Assembly (NCBI GenBank): GCA_902547535.1
Contig: CACCOB010000001.1
Span: 465,712-529,711 of the forward strand
Reading direction: 5' to 3'
DNA: 64,000 nucleotides
Source: an uncultured Pelagibacteraceae bacterium
GTDB taxonomy: Bacteria > Pseudomonadota > Alphaproteobacteria > Pelagibacterales > Pelagibacteraceae
The notes under the pieces were generated by a model. The model was not told the DNA's origin. It made no database searches and saw only the letters and a program-made list of their open reading frames with translations. Positions 51,284 through 60,975 of this stretch are shown here, piece after piece (position 1 is the first letter of the stretch; every line of letters begins with the position of its first letter). The position numbers and the translations under genes were made by a program.

Positions 51284-53221
51284 ATGAACAAGATTTTATC
51301 ACAAGCTATTAGGAAAGCTGTCTCCGATTATACACCAAATGTGAATCATGATCCTAAAGATAAAAGACTAGATTTATTTTCTCTAAACAGTGAAACAGAA
51401 TTATTTCAGAATTCCAAAGGCATAACAATCAAAATTGATAGAAGCAAAGATGATAACCTAACCGATTTTGGTAAAGCTACTCTTAAGGATAGATACTTAG
51501 GTGCAAACGAGTCTTTTCAAGATTTATTTGCAAGAGTTGCAAGTCATTACGCTGATGACAACTTACATGCTCAGAGACTTTATAATTATATTAGTAATTT
51601 ATGGTTTATGCCAGCAACACCAGTTTTATCAAACGGAGGAACAACTAGAGGACTACCGATATCTTGTTTTTTAAATGAAGCTAGTGATAGTCTTAATGGT
51701 ATTTTAGACTTGTGGAGTGAGAATGTTTGGCTAGCTGCAAGAGGAGGTGGCATTGGAAGTTATTGGGGCAATCTTAGATCAATAGGCGAAAAAATAGGAA
51801 GAGTTGGAAAAACATCAGGGATAATTCCATTTATTAAAGTAATGGACTCTCTAACAATGGCAATTAGCCAAGGTTCATTAAGAAGAGGTTCTGCGGCTTG
51901 CTATATTCCAATAGATCATCCAGAGATCGAGGAATTCATTGAAATGAGAAGACCAACTGGAGGAGATCCAAATAGAAAATCATTAAATCTACACCACGGT
52001 GTTTTAGTTTCAGATGCATTTATGAGAGCTGTTGAATTAGATGAGCAATGGGGACTTAAAAGCCCAAAAGATGGAGCGGTTCAAGCAACAGTTTCTGCAA
52101 GGAATTTATGGATAAGATTATTAACAGCAAGAATTGAAACAGGAGAACCATATATTGTTTTCATTGATACTGTTAACAGGCAAATTCCTCAACATCACAA
52201 ACTTGCCGGTCTTAATGTTAAAACTTCAAATCTTTGTAGTGAGATTACACTTCCAACAGGAATTGATAAAGATGGAAGAGATAGAACTGCTGTATGCTGT
52301 TTATCATCGTTAAATGTAGAGAAGTATGATGAATGGAAAGATGATGAAAATTTTATTCAAGATGTTATGAGATTTTTAGACAATGTTATGACAGACTTCA
52401 TAGAAAACGCACCTGAACAATTTAGTGACGCAACATATTCAGCAATGAGAGAAAGAAGTGTTGGATTGGGTGTGATGGGACTTCATTCATATTATCAAAA
52501 GAAAATGATCCCAATAGAATCTGTTATGAGTAAAGCTTGGAACAAAAAGATTTTTGAGCACATTCATAAAAATGTGGATAAAGCATCAAAAGATTTAGCA
52601 GAGGAAAGAGGACCATGTCCAGATGCAGCTGATTACGGTATTATGGAGAGGTTTTCAAATAAAACTGCAATAGCGCCAACTGCTTCTATATCCATTATAT
52701 GTGGCGGTACATCTCCTGGTGTTGAACCAATTGCTGCAAATAGTTTCACACACAAAACCCTTTCAGGGTCTTTTAACGTGCGTAATAAATATTTAAGAAA
52801 ATTATTGGAAAAACATGGAAAAGATACTGATGAGGTTTGGTCAAGTATTACAACTAACCAAGGGTCTATTTCACATTTAGATTTTTTAACTCAAGATGAA
52901 AAAGACGTTTTTAAAACAGCTTTTGAGTTAGATCAAAGATGGCTTGTAGACTTAAGCGCGGATAGAACACCTCACATTTCTCAAGCTCAATCTATTAACT
53001 TATTTTTACCTGCAGATGTACACAAAAGGGATTTGCATCAAATACACTTCCAGGCTTGGAAGAAAGGTTTGAAGAGTCTTTATTACTGCAGGTCTAAATC
53101 AATACAACGTGCTGAAAATGTTAATGATGCAAATTCAACTGACATTGCAGCAAACGTTTATAAATCAAAAGAAGAAAGTAATAACCAACAAGATTATGAG
53201 GAGTGTTTATCGTGTCAGTAG
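51284..53221 (+). CDS. nrdA: Class I ribonucleotide reductase, large (alpha) subunit
   Basis: A 645-residue reductase. It shows TPVLSNGGTTRGLPISCFLNEASDS with the first active-site cysteine, LWSENVWLAARGGGIGSYWGNLRS, SNLCSEITLP with the radical-site cysteine and VCCLSSLNVEKYD, plus the APTASISIICGGTSPGVEP loop. It makes deoxynucleotides from ribonucleotides. The N terminus has no ATP-cone (no VxKRDG segment), so overall dATP feedback at that site is absent. The C terminus ends ECLSCQ, a cysteine pair for re-reduction by thioredoxin or glutaredoxin. AAGGAG at 51274-51279 is a good ribosome site. Confidence 0.95.
   Translation: MNKILSQAIRKAVSDYTPNVNHDPKDKRLDLFSLNSETELFQNSKGITIKIDRSKDDNLTDFGKATLKDRYLGANESFQDLFARVASHYADDNLHAQRLYNYISNLWFMPATPVLSNGGTTRGLPISCFLNEASDSLNGILDLWSENVWLAARGGGIGSYWGNLRSIGEKIGRVGKTSGIIPFIKVMDSLTMAISQGSLRRGSAACYIPIDHPEIEEFIEMRRPTGGDPNRKSLNLHHGVLVSDAFMRAVELDEQWGLKSPKDGAVQATVSARNLWIRLLTARIETGEPYIVFIDTVNRQIPQHHKLAGLNVKTSNLCSEITLPTGIDKDGRDRTAVCCLSSLNVEKYDEWKDDENFIQDVMRFLDNVMTDFIENAPEQFSDATYSAMRERSVGLGVMGLHSYYQKKMIPIESVMSKAWNKKIFEHIHKNVDKASKDLAEERGPCPDAADYGIMERFSNKTAIAPTASISIICGGTSPGVEPIAANSFTHKTLSGSFNVRNKYLRKLLEKHGKDTDEVWSSITTNQGSISHLDFLTQDEKDVFKTAFELDQRWLVDLSADRTPHISQAQSINLFLPADVHKRDLHQIHFQAWKKGLKSLYYCRSKSIQRAENVNDANSTDIAANVYKSKEESNNQQDYEECLSCQ
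53198..53203 (+). promoter_or_regulatory. Shine-Dalgarno sequence deciding the nrdB start
   Basis: GAGGAG lies inside the end of nrdA, eight bases before the GTG at 53212. The other in-frame GTG at 53203 overlaps this sequence and so cannot use it. Confidence 0.75.
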
Positions 53222-54219
53222 CAGAAAAAATAAATAAAGAAATAATTCAACCAAAAAAGATGGGTTTATTAGTTGAGAACCCAGTTTACAAACCATTTAG
53301 ATACCCATGGTGCTATGATGCTTGGTTAACTCAACAGAGAATTCATTGGTTGCCTGAAGAAGTTCCATTAGGAGATGATGTAAGAGATTGGCAAAAAAAC
53401 TTATCACAACCAGAGAAAAATTTATTAACTCAAATTTTTAGATTTTTTACTCAAGCTGATGTTGAAGTTAACAACTGTTACTTAAGACACTACACAACAG
53501 TATTTAAACCAACTGAAGTACTAATGATGATGACTGCATTTGCATCTATGGAGACCGTTCACGTTGCAGCTTACTCACATCTTTTAGATACTATTGGAAT
53601 GCCAGAGTCTGAATATTCAGCTTTTATGAAGTATAAAGAAATGAAAGATAAATATGATTACATGCAAGGTTTCAATGTAAACTCAAAAGAAGATATTGCA
53701 AAAACAGTTGCAGTATTTAGCGCATTCACAGAGGGTCTGCAATTATTTGCAAGCTTTGCAATCTTACTTAACTTTCCGAGACATAATAAGATGAAGGGCA
53801 TGGGCCAAATTGTTACTTGGTCAGTAAGAGATGAAACACTTCACTGTAATTCAATGATTAGAATCTTTAAGGAGTTTATTAAAGAAAATCCTGAAATATG
53901 GACACCAAAACTTAAAAAAGAACTTTATGAAGCATGCAGAACTATTGTTGAGCATGAAGATTCTTTTATTGATTTAGCTTTTGAAATGGGGCCTATGGAA
54001 GGTTTAACAGCAAAAGAAGTTAAAGATTATATAAGGTTTATAGCGAATAGAAGATTAGATCAGTTAGGCTTAGAACCTATTTATGATGTTCAAAAAAATC
54101 CATTAACTTGGCTTGATACCATGTTAAATGCAGTGGAACATATGAACTTCTTTGAAGGTAGAGCGACTGAATATTCTAAAGCATCTACTAGAGGATCATG
54201 GACAGAAGCTTTTTCTTAA
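53212..54219 (+). CDS. nrdB: Class I ribonucleotide reductase, small (beta) subunit
   Basis: About 335 residues from GTG at 53212 (chosen for its Shine-Dalgarno), overlapping nrdA. With this start the di-iron and radical residues fall one position before those of E. coli NrdB: Asp83 in FFTQADVE, Glu114 and His117 in SMETVHVAAY, and the radical Tyr121. FTEGLQLFASF and RDETLHC give the remaining glutamates and histidine. The subunit makes the stable tyrosyl radical passed to the alpha subunit. The retained tyrosine argues for a classical Tyr-radical enzyme rather than the Mn/Fe class Ic type. Confidence 0.95.
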   Translation: MSVAEKINKEIIQPKKMGLLVENPVYKPFRYPWCYDAWLTQQRIHWLPEEVPLGDDVRDWQKNLSQPEKNLLTQIFRFFTQADVEVNNCYLRHYTTVFKPTEVLMMMTAFASMETVHVAAYSHLLDTIGMPESEYSAFMKYKEMKDKYDYMQGFNVNSKEDIAKTVAVFSAFTEGLQLFASFAILLNFPRHNKMKGMGQIVTWSVRDETLHCNSMIRIFKEFIKENPEIWTPKLKKELYEACRTIVEHEDSFIDLAFEMGPMEGLTAKEVKDYIRFIANRRLDQLGLEPIYDVQKNPLTWLDTMLNAVEHMNFFEGRATEYSKASTRGSWTEAFS

Positions 54220-54221
54220 AA

Positions 54222-55346
54222 TTATCTTTGATTTAATTGTAAAACCCTACGGTGTTTGTTGCCTTTGTAGCTAGCTAATGGTCTGATTAATTTGTTTGCA
54301 GCATGTTGTTCAATAATATGAGCTGACCAACCTGTAATTCTTGAAATTACAAATATTGGCGTGAAGAAATCGGTATCAAAACCCATTAAATGATATGTGG
54401 GTCCAGTAGGGTAGTCCACGTTGGGATGAATATTTTTTCTCTCAATCATTACTTTTTCAACAATGTCATAAATCTTTTCAAACTTTTTATCTTTTTTAAT
54501 ATTTGCAACTTTTCCAAAATATTCTCTCATTGTAGGAACTCTTGAATCTCCACTTTTATAAACTCTATGCCCAAATCCCATAACAACATCTTTATTATCT
54601 AAAGCTTTATTGATCCATTTAAGTGCATTCTCAGGTTTTTTAATTTTATTCATCATGTGCATTACCTCTTCGTTAGCACCTCCATGAAGAGGACCTTTTA
54701 AACTTGCTATAGCACCAGTAATTGCTCCATGAATATCTGATAGACTACTTGTTATAGTTCTTGCTGTAAAAGTTGAAACATTAAAACTATGTTCAGCATA
54801 TAAAATAAGAGATACATCAAATGCTTTTACAATATCTTTGTTTGGAACTTTTCCAAAACACATATGAAAAAAATTTTCTGAAAAAGATAGATTTTTTTTT
54901 GGTGGAATAATTTTTTTTCCTTTTCTTGCTCTGTAAAATGCAGCTAGGGCAACTGGCATCTTTGCAAAAATTCTCATAACTTTTCGCATATTGGCTTTAG
55001 GGGAATTATCCTTAGTTTCTTTGTCTTCAAGTCCCATAATACTAACTGCTGTTCTAGCAACATCCATAGGATGAGCTTTTTTCGGAAACTTTTTAATATC
55101 ATCTAATAATGTTTTAGATAGCTTTCTCTCTTTTCTTTCTTCTTTTTCAAATTTTTTTAATTGTTTTTTGGTTGGTAGCTCACCATTAAGGATTAGATAA
55201 GCAACCTCTTCAAATTTACATTTCGCACATAAATCTTGAGCGGCATACCCTCTATAAGTCAAAGAATTAATTTCTGGCATTACTTTGGAAACTTCTGTTT
55301 CGTCAACAACTATACCTAGTAACCCTTTTTTGATATCATCACTCAT
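54222..55346 (-). CDS. prpC: 2-Methylcitrate synthase
   Basis: A 374-residue citrate synthase-fold protein. It has LTYRGYAAQDLCAKCKFEEVAYLIL near the N terminus, HSFNVSTFTARTITSSLSDIHGAITGAIASLKGPLHGGANEEV with one catalytic histidine, VVMGFGHRVYKSGDSR with the second, and DYPTGPTYHLMGFDTDFFTPIFVISR with the catalytic aspartate. The position after prpD and prpB identifies it as methylcitrate synthase, which joins propionyl-CoA and oxaloacetate. Its start overlaps the prpB stop by one base. A KR-rich stretch near residues 50-75 is unremarkable. Confidence 0.93.
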   Translation of the reverse strand: MSDDIKKGLLGIVVDETEVSKVMPEINSLTYRGYAAQDLCAKCKFEEVAYLILNGELPTKKQLKKFEKEERKERKLSKTLLDDIKKFPKKAHPMDVARTAVSIMGLEDKETKDNSPKANMRKVMRIFAKMPVALAAFYRARKGKKIIPPKKNLSFSENFFHMCFGKVPNKDIVKAFDVSLILYAEHSFNVSTFTARTITSSLSDIHGAITGAIASLKGPLHGGANEEVMHMMNKIKKPENALKWINKALDNKDVVMGFGHRVYKSGDSRVPTMREYFGKVANIKKDKKFEKIYDIVEKVMIERKNIHPNVDYPTGPTYHLMGFDTDFFTPIFVISRITGWSAHIIEQHAANKLIRPLASYKGNKHRRVLQLNQR

Positions 55347-56242
55347 TATTCATGCCCGTCTGTATTAAAATTATAAATTTTTTCGTCTAAAGCATTATAT
55401 TTTTCGTATTCTACTAAATCATATAATCTTTTCCGTGTTTGCATTTTATCAATAATATTATTTTGATGTCCATCAGCAAAAATGGCACGTAAACCATCTT
55501 CAACATTTTTCATTGCTAGTCTTTGAGTAGAAACTGGATAAATAACTATGTCATATCCTAAGTCTTCAAGCTGCTTATAATTGAGTAATTTTGATTTTCC
55601 AAACTCAGTCATGTTAGCCAAAAGGTAGCAATTAAGTGATTTTCTAACGAATTCAAATTCCTTCTCATCTTTTAGAGCTTCTGGAAATATTACTTCGGCA
55701 CCTGCATCAATATAAGCCTTACATCTATCAATCATGCTATCAATTCCTTCAACACTTTTAGCATCAGATCTTGCTATAATCTTAAAATTTTTATCTTTTC
55801 TTGAGGACACACATTCTTTTATCTTATCAACCATTTTCTCTTTTGAGATAAGTTCTTTATTATCTAAATGGCCACATCTTTTCTGTTCAATCTGATCTTC
55901 CAAATGAACAGCAGCAACTCCAAATTCTTCAAATGTCTCAATTGTTTCTTTGCATGACTTAAATCCAGTATCAATATCAACAATTGTTGGAAGATTTGTT
56001 ACTCTAGAAATTAAATAAGATCTTGTGCTAACATCTTGAAGAGTTGTTAATCCAATATCTGGAAATCCTAAATCATTTGCCATTACACCACCAGACACAT
56101 AGACTGCATCATAACCGATTTCTTCTATCAATTTAGCTGTTAAAGGATTGTAGGCACCAGGAACTCTTAGAATTTTATTTGATTTAAGTTTAGTATCTAA
56201 ATCAATTCTTTTTTGAGTTAAATCTTTTTCAACAAAATGCAT
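55346..56242 (-). CDS. prpB: 2-Methylisocitrate lyase
   Basis: A 298-residue lyase of the isocitrate lyase/PEP mutase superfamily. Visible motifs are VPGAYNPLTAKLIEEIGYDAVYVSGG near the N terminus, PTIVDIDTGF with the Mg2+-binding aspartates, VAAVHLEDQIEQKRCGHLDNKELIS with the catalytic cysteine in KRCGH, and IIARSDAKSVEGIDSMIDR. It splits 2-methylisocitrate into pyruvate and succinate. It lies between prpD and prpC with one- or two-base junctions, so all three are made together. Confidence 0.95.
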   Translation of the reverse strand: MHFVEKDLTQKRIDLDTKLKSNKILRVPGAYNPLTAKLIEEIGYDAVYVSGGVMANDLGFPDIGLTTLQDVSTRSYLISRVTNLPTIVDIDTGFKSCKETIETFEEFGVAAVHLEDQIEQKRCGHLDNKELISKEKMVDKIKECVSSRKDKNFKIIARSDAKSVEGIDSMIDRCKAYIDAGAEVIFPEALKDEKEFEFVRKSLNCYLLANMTEFGKSKLLNYKQLEDLGYDIVIYPVSTQRLAMKNVEDGLRAIFADGHQNNIIDKMQTRKRLYDLVEYEKYNALDEKIYNFNTDGHE

Positions 56243-56243
56243 T

Positions 56244-57746
56244 TTAAAAAATACCTTTTTTATTATTTTTCTTCAAATATTTCCTATTCACTTCGATATT
56301 TAATCTATCAAGGCTCCCTTTTTTTAACCTTTTTAAATTTTGCACAGTTTTTAAAAATCTATCACTTTCTTTTTTAGATAATATCCTATCAGTTAAAGTT
56401 AAAAATTTCTTAATATAATCTTTTCTTTCAAAAGGTCTTGCTCCATATGGATGTGCATCAGCTCTCTCAAGCTCCTCAGATATTTTTTTTCCATTATTTA
56501 AAGTAATGACAACTTTTGCCCCAAATGATTTCTTTTTTGGATTTGGATGATGATATTTTTTAGTCCACTTTTTATCTTCATGAGTTGTTATTGATTTCCA
56601 TATTTTAATTGTACTTTTTTTGTTCGCTCTAGCCTTAGTATAAGACTTTACATGATGCCAATCTGCATCCTCTAAGGCAACAGCAAAAATGTACATTATA
56701 GAATGATCTAAAGTTTCTCTTGATGCATTCGGATCCATTTTTTGAGGATCATTAGCACCTGTTCCAATTACAAAATGCGTATGGTGACTAGTATAAATAT
56801 CTATTTTTTTAATGTTTTTTAAGTCCGAAATTTTTTTATTTAATTTTTTACCAATATCTATCAATGCTTGTGCTTGATATTCTGCTGAGTATTCTTTTGT
56901 ATACGTTTCTAAAATAGCTTTTTTTGGTTCATTATTTTTAGGTAATGGAACTTTATATTTTGCATTTTTTCCATCTAATATTCTTGCAATAACACTGTCT
57001 TCTCCTTCATAAATAGGACTAGGAGCACCTTCACCTCTCATAGCTCTATCAACAGCTTCAATTGCTAACTTACCAGCGTGAGCTGGAGCATATGCTTTCC
57101 AACTTGATATTTCGCCTTTTCTAGATTGACGAGTTGAAATACTAACATGAAGAGCTTGTTGCACAGCTTGATAAATAGTTTCAGTATTTAATTTTAACAT
57201 TGAACCAATTCCAGCTGCAACACTAGGACCTAAGTGAGCAATATGGTCAACTTTATGTTTATGTAAGCAAATTCCTTTTACCAAATTCACTTGTACTTCA
57301 TAAGCAGTAATTATACCTCTTAAGAGATCTAATCCACTTCTTTTAAGTTTTTGCCCAACAGCCAAAATTGGAGGAATGTTATCACCTGGGTGACTATAAT
57401 CTGCTGCTAAAAAAGTATCGTGAAAGTCTAATTCTCTAACTGCCGTTCCATTTGCCCAAGCAGCCCATTCAGGATCAAATTTTGTTTTAGAGTTAATTCC
57501 GAAAACAGTAGATCCTGATTTTCTAATATGACCTTGAGCCATTTCTCTTGCTGATACAACTGGTTTTCTGTTTAATGATGCTATCGCTACAGAAGCATTA
57601 TCTATTATTCTGTTGATAACCATTTCCAATGAATCGTTATTTAATTTTGCATTATCACTAGCAATCATCGCTATTTTCCACGCAAGCTGTTTCTTCTTTG
57701 GAAGTTTAATTTTTGACGGATATACTTTAATAGTGTTTAACAACAA
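56244..57746 (-). CDS. prpD: 2-Methylcitrate dehydratase
   Basis: A 500-residue MmgE/PrpD protein. [23 protein letters not shown] sequence ([18 protein letters not shown]), [30 protein letters not shown] and [28 protein letters not shown] are typical. It removes water from 2-methylcitrate. The first gene of prpDBC, it begins with TTG at 57746, supported by AGGA six bases upstream. A 10-base inverted repeat surrounds this start. The pathway burns propionyl-CoA from, for example, DMSP, odd-chain acids or amino acids. No prpR-like regulator is encoded nearby. Confidence 0.93.
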   Translation of the reverse strand: MLLNTIKVYPSKIKLPKKKQLAWKIAMIASDNAKLNNDSLEMVINRIIDNASVAIASLNRKPVVSAREMAQGHIRKSGSTVFGINSKTKFDPEWAAWANGTAVRELDFHDTFLAADYSHPGDNIPPILAVGQKLKRSGLDLLRGIITAYEVQVNLVKGICLHKHKVDHIAHLGPSVAAGIGSMLKLNTETIYQAVQQALHVSISTRQSRKGEISSWKAYAPAHAGKLAIEAVDRAMRGEGAPSPIYEGEDSVIARILDGKNAKYKVPLPKNNEPKKAILETYTKEYSAEYQAQALIDIGKKLNKKISDLKNIKKIDIYTSHHTHFVIGTGANDPQKMDPNASRETLDHSIMYIFAVALEDADWHHVKSYTKARANKKSTIKIWKSITTHEDKKWTKKYHHPNPKKKSFGAKVVITLNNGKKISEELERADAHPYGARPFERKDYIKKFLTLTDRILSKKESDRFLKTVQNLKRLKKGSLDRLNIEVNRKYLKKNNKKGIF

Positions 57747-57772
57747 AATAATTCCTAGGTTGTTATTTTGTT
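57742..57772 (-). promoter_or_regulatory. Inverted repeat over the prpD translation start
   Basis: AACAAAATAA (57742-57751) and TTATTTTGTT (57763-57772) are perfect complements around an 11-base centre. On the minus strand the centre contains the AGGA ribosome site (57753-57756) and one arm contains the TTG start. It could be an RNA switch on translation or a DNA operator; both are unproven. Confidence 0.5.
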
Positions 57773-57799
57773 TTAATAGTTAAATTAAATTAATCAATA

Positions 57800-58465
57800 T
57801 TAAAGATATTCAGTTATTATCTTTTCAATTCCGACAAAGTCTTTAATTAGGTGATTATGATAAATTTCGTTTGAATGCTTTTCTGTATAACCATATTTGA
57901 GTAAAATTATTGGTATTTCAGCAGCTTTAGCAGCATTTGCATCTGTTTCACTATCCCCAATCATAATTGATTCATTTATTTTACCATCTAAAATTTCAAT
58001 AGTTGTGGTTAAGTGCCTGGGGTCTGGCTTACAATATTCAAAAGTATTATAACCTGCAACATACTCAAAATAATCATAAATTCCAATTTTCTTTAAAAGA
58101 TCAACAGCTAAATGTTCAGTCTTATTAGTGCAAACAGCCATCGAAATATTTTCTTTTTTGCACCAATTTAGAAATTCTTGAACACCGTTAATTAATTTAC
58201 TCTCATGTAAAATATTATCCCCATAGTAAGATAAAAATTCATTTGTCATTTCATTTTGAATTTTTTCATCAAACCATTTCCACTGACCATTAGCTTTTGC
58301 CATCATGGCTTTTGCACCTTTTCCAACTGCATTTTTTAATTCACCTAAAGTTTTTGTTGGATACCCAAATTTTTTCATAACATGATTGTGAGCACGAATT
58401 AAATCTGGAGCAGTATCAATCAAAGTGCCATCTAGATCAAAAAGAATGGTAAATTTTTGTGTCAT
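57800..58465 (-). CDS. gph: HAD-family phosphoglycolate phosphatase-like protein
   Basis: A 221-residue HAD phosphatase. Motif I is FDLDGTLIDTAPDL with the nucleophile and acid aspartates, motif II is AVCTNKTE, motif III the lysine in YCKPDPRHL, and motif IV MIGDSETDANAAKAAEIP. The helical cap between residues 15 and 85 matches Gph. It probably dephosphorylates 2-phosphoglycolate, a product of DNA repair or oxygenation; related HAD substrates are possible. It is transcribed toward no shared partner other than prpDBC upstream on the same strand. Confidence 0.85.
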   Translation of the reverse strand: MTQKFTILFDLDGTLIDTAPDLIRAHNHVMKKFGYPTKTLGELKNAVGKGAKAMMAKANGQWKWFDEKIQNEMTNEFLSYYGDNILHESKLINGVQEFLNWCKKENISMAVCTNKTEHLAVDLLKKIGIYDYFEYVAGYNTFEYCKPDPRHLTTTIEILDGKINESIMIGDSETDANAAKAAEIPIILLKYGYTEKHSNEIYHNHLIKDFVGIEKIITEYL

Positions 58466-58533
58466 TTAAAAGTATTATTAAGAAATATATTGTGAATTAA
58501 TAAAACTAATACTCAAATATATAAAAATATCAA

Positions 58534-59154
58534 ATGAAACAAAAAAAATTAATTAATATTCAATCAAAATTAAGAAATAAATTTTTAAAAAATGGTGTCA
58601 AAATGATTGCTCCAGAGACAGTCTTTTTTTCCAAAAGTACAAAAATAGGAAAAAATGTAACTATTGAACCTTATGTGGTAATTTCTGATAAAGTTTCAGT
58701 AGGGGACAATGTGAGAATTTTATCTTTCTCTCATTTAGAAGGAGTGAAAATTGAAAATAATGTAAATATTGGACCATATGCAAGATTAAGACCTGGAACA
58801 ATTCTTAAATCAGGATCTAAGGTTGGAAATTTTGTTGAAGTAAAAAAAAGTATTATTGGCAAAGACTCTAAATTAAATCACCTTTCTTATATAGGTGACT
58901 CAAATTTAGGTAAAAAAGTTAATATTGGTGCAGGGACAATTACATGTAATTATGACGGTATTAAAAAAAGTAAAACAAAAATTGGTGATGGGGTGTTTGT
59001 TGGTTCAAATTCATCATTAGTTGCCCCAATTAAACTTGAAAAAAATAGTACAATTGGTGCAGGATCAGTTATTACAAAAAAAGTTTCTAAAAATACATTA
59101 GCTTTAACGAGAACTGGGCAAATTGTAGTAAAAAATTATAAGAGAAAAAAATAA
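58534..59154 (+). CDS. Stand-alone GlmU-type glucosamine-1-phosphate N-acetyltransferase domain
   Basis: A 206-residue protein equal to the C-terminal half of GlmU only. It begins with the linker-type helix (NIQSKLRNKFLKNGVKMIAPETVFF) and then the left-handed beta-helix: IGPYARLRPGTILKSGSKVGNFVEVKKS, LNHLSYIGDSNLGKKVNIGAGTITCNYDGIKK with the catalytic His, and GVFVGSNSSLVAPI. The uridylyltransferase domain is missing and no remnant precedes it. It would acetylate glucosamine-1-phosphate; UDP-GlcNAc formation needs a separate nucleotidyltransferase. The start abuts glmS, supplying the same pathway. Confidence 0.9.
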   Translation: MKQKKLINIQSKLRNKFLKNGVKMIAPETVFFSKSTKIGKNVTIEPYVVISDKVSVGDNVRILSFSHLEGVKIENNVNIGPYARLRPGTILKSGSKVGNFVEVKKSIIGKDSKLNHLSYIGDSNLGKKVNIGAGTITCNYDGIKKSKTKIGDGVFVGSNSSLVAPIKLEKNSTIGAGSVITKKVSKNTLALTRTGQIVVKNYKRKK

Positions 59155-60975
59155 ATGTGTGGAATAATTGGAATAATAAGCACAAAAGAAGTTTCTAATA
59201 GAATAATTAATTCATTAAAAAAACTAGAATACAGAGGATATGACTCTGCAGGAATTGCAACTCTGGTTGATGGAAATATTAATGAGGTAAAGTGTGAAGG
59301 TAGAGTTGATGTATTAGAAAAAGATATATCAAAATTTAATCTTAAAGGAGATGTCGGTATCGGCCATGTTAGATGGGCAACTCACGGCAAACCAAGTAAA
59401 ATTAATGCACATCCACATTCATCTGAACAGGTTTCAGTTGTACATAATGGCATAATAGAAAATTCAACAATCTTAAAAAAAATTTTAGAGAAAAAGGGAT
59501 ATATATTTAAATCACAAACTGATACAGAAGTAATAGCTCATCTTGTTACAGACTATTTAAAAAAAAATTCTTTGAAAGATACTATTATTAAAGTTTTGAA
59601 AAAACTTCATGGAAGTTTTGCTTTAGGGATAATTTTTAAAGATAGAAATGATTTAATGATAGGTGCTAGAAGAGGGTCACCTTTAGCTGTTGGATATGGA
59701 CCAAACGAAAACTATCTAGGATCAGATTCATATGCACTGAAATCTATGACAAATAAAATTTCTTATTTAGATGATGGAGAATTTTGTATTATTAAAAAAG
59801 ATCAAATAGAGTTTTTTCAAAGTAACGGAAAAAAAATAAACAAAAAAGTAATGAATTTATCTAAAGAGGATATCCAATATGACAAAGGTGAGTATAAATA
59901 TTTCATGGAAAAAGAAATAGATGAACAGCCGTCTACTATTAATGATTGCATAAATGAGTATGTTGATAAATTCAATAAACAGATAAATATTTATAATTTT
60001 CCTTGGAATATAAATTCTTTTCAATCAATTGTACTTATTGGTTGCGGCACAGCCTACCACTCATGTTTAGTTGCAAAGTATTGGCTGGAACAAAATACAA
60101 ATCTGGATGTGAGTATAGATATAGCTTCAGAATTTAGATATCGAAAGGTTAGGTTTAAAAAGGATTGTTTATATGTTTTTGTTTCACAATCAGGTGAAAC
60201 TGCAGATACCTATGCAGCTTTAGAATTATGTAAAAAAAATAAAATGAAAACTTGCGCAGTTGTAAATGTGGTTGAAAGTTCAATAGCTCGAGATGCTGAT
60301 TTAGTTTTACCTATTTATTGTGGTCAAGAAATTGGTGTTGCCTCTACAAAAGCATTTCTTGGACAAATGTTAGTGCTATATATTTTATCTATAAAAATTT
60401 CATTTGATCAAAAATTTATTTCAAAAAAAGAATATCAATCTAAAATTAAAAATTTGTTATCACTGTCTAATTCAGCAAAAAAAACACTTAAATTAGATGA
60501 TAAACTTTTAAATATTGGTAAAGTTTTTGCACATGCTAAAGGATGTATGTTTTTAGGAAGAGGCTATTCATTTCCTATTGCGTTAGAGGGTGCTTTAAAG
60601 TTAAAAGAATTAGCCTATGTTCATGCCGAAGGTTATCCTGCTGGTGAAATGAAGCATGGACCTTTAGCCTTAATAGAGGAAGGTATGCCGGTAGTTGTTA
60701 TAGCTCCTAGAGATGATCATTATAAAAAAACGATGTCTAATATGCAGGAAGTTATTGCAAGAGGGGCAAAGGTATTATTAATAACAAATAAAAATAAAGA
60801 TGAGGTTGTTTCTGAAAACATTTGGGAGCAAATAGAAGTTGATAAATTACATGATGAATTAATTCCGTTTCTAGTAACCATACCCCTACAAAAACTTGCT
60901 TTTTACTCGGCACTTGAAAAGGGTTATGATATCGATAAACCAAGAAATTTAGCAAAATCTGTAACAGTTGAATAA
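59155..60975 (+). CDS. glmS: Glutamine-fructose-6-phosphate aminotransferase (isomerising)
   Basis: A 606-residue enzyme of full GlmS length. It starts MCGIIGIIS, so Cys2 is the N-terminal glutaminase nucleophile, with GHVRWATHGKPS and HNGIIEN in the glutaminase domain. Two SIS domains follow: IGCGTAYHSC and FVSQSGETADTYAAL, then FLGRGYSFPIALEGALKLKELAYVHAEGYPAGEMKHGP, ending KPRNLAKSVTVE, the conserved C-terminal sugar tail. It makes glucosamine-6-phosphate for peptidoglycan and lipopolysaccharide. It follows the split GlmU domain directly and overlaps the next gene by 8 bases. No glmS ribozyme is present upstream. Confidence 0.96.
   Translation: MCGIIGIISTKEVSNRIINSLKKLEYRGYDSAGIATLVDGNINEVKCEGRVDVLEKDISKFNLKGDVGIGHVRWATHGKPSKINAHPHSSEQVSVVHNGIIENSTILKKILEKKGYIFKSQTDTEVIAHLVTDYLKKNSLKDTIIKVLKKLHGSFALGIIFKDRNDLMIGARRGSPLAVGYGPNENYLGSDSYALKSMTNKISYLDDGEFCIIKKDQIEFFQSNGKKINKKVMNLSKEDIQYDKGEYKYFMEKEIDEQPSTINDCINEYVDKFNKQINIYNFPWNINSFQSIVLIGCGTAYHSCLVAKYWLEQNTNLDVSIDIASEFRYRKVRFKKDCLYVFVSQSGETADTYAALELCKKNKMKTCAVVNVVESSIARDADLVLPIYCGQEIGVASTKAFLGQMLVLYILSIKISFDQKFISKKEYQSKIKNLLSLSNSAKKTLKLDDKLLNIGKVFAHAKGCMFLGRGYSFPIALEGALKLKELAYVHAEGYPAGEMKHGPLALIEEGMPVVVIAPRDDHYKKTMSNMQEVIARGAKVLLITNKNKDEVVSENIWEQIEVDKLHDELIPFLVTIPLQKLAFYSALEKGYDIDKPRNLAKSVTVE

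Noticed and set aside
58466..58533. Possible decayed uridylyltransferase half of glmU
   Set aside because: Only 68 bases separate the gph start from the acetyltransferase gene, with no GxGTRM-like remnant, so the gene is a genuine single-domain form, not a broken one.
59100..59154. glmS ribozyme
   Set aside because: glmS starts directly after the preceding coding region, leaving no room for the ribozyme's leader.
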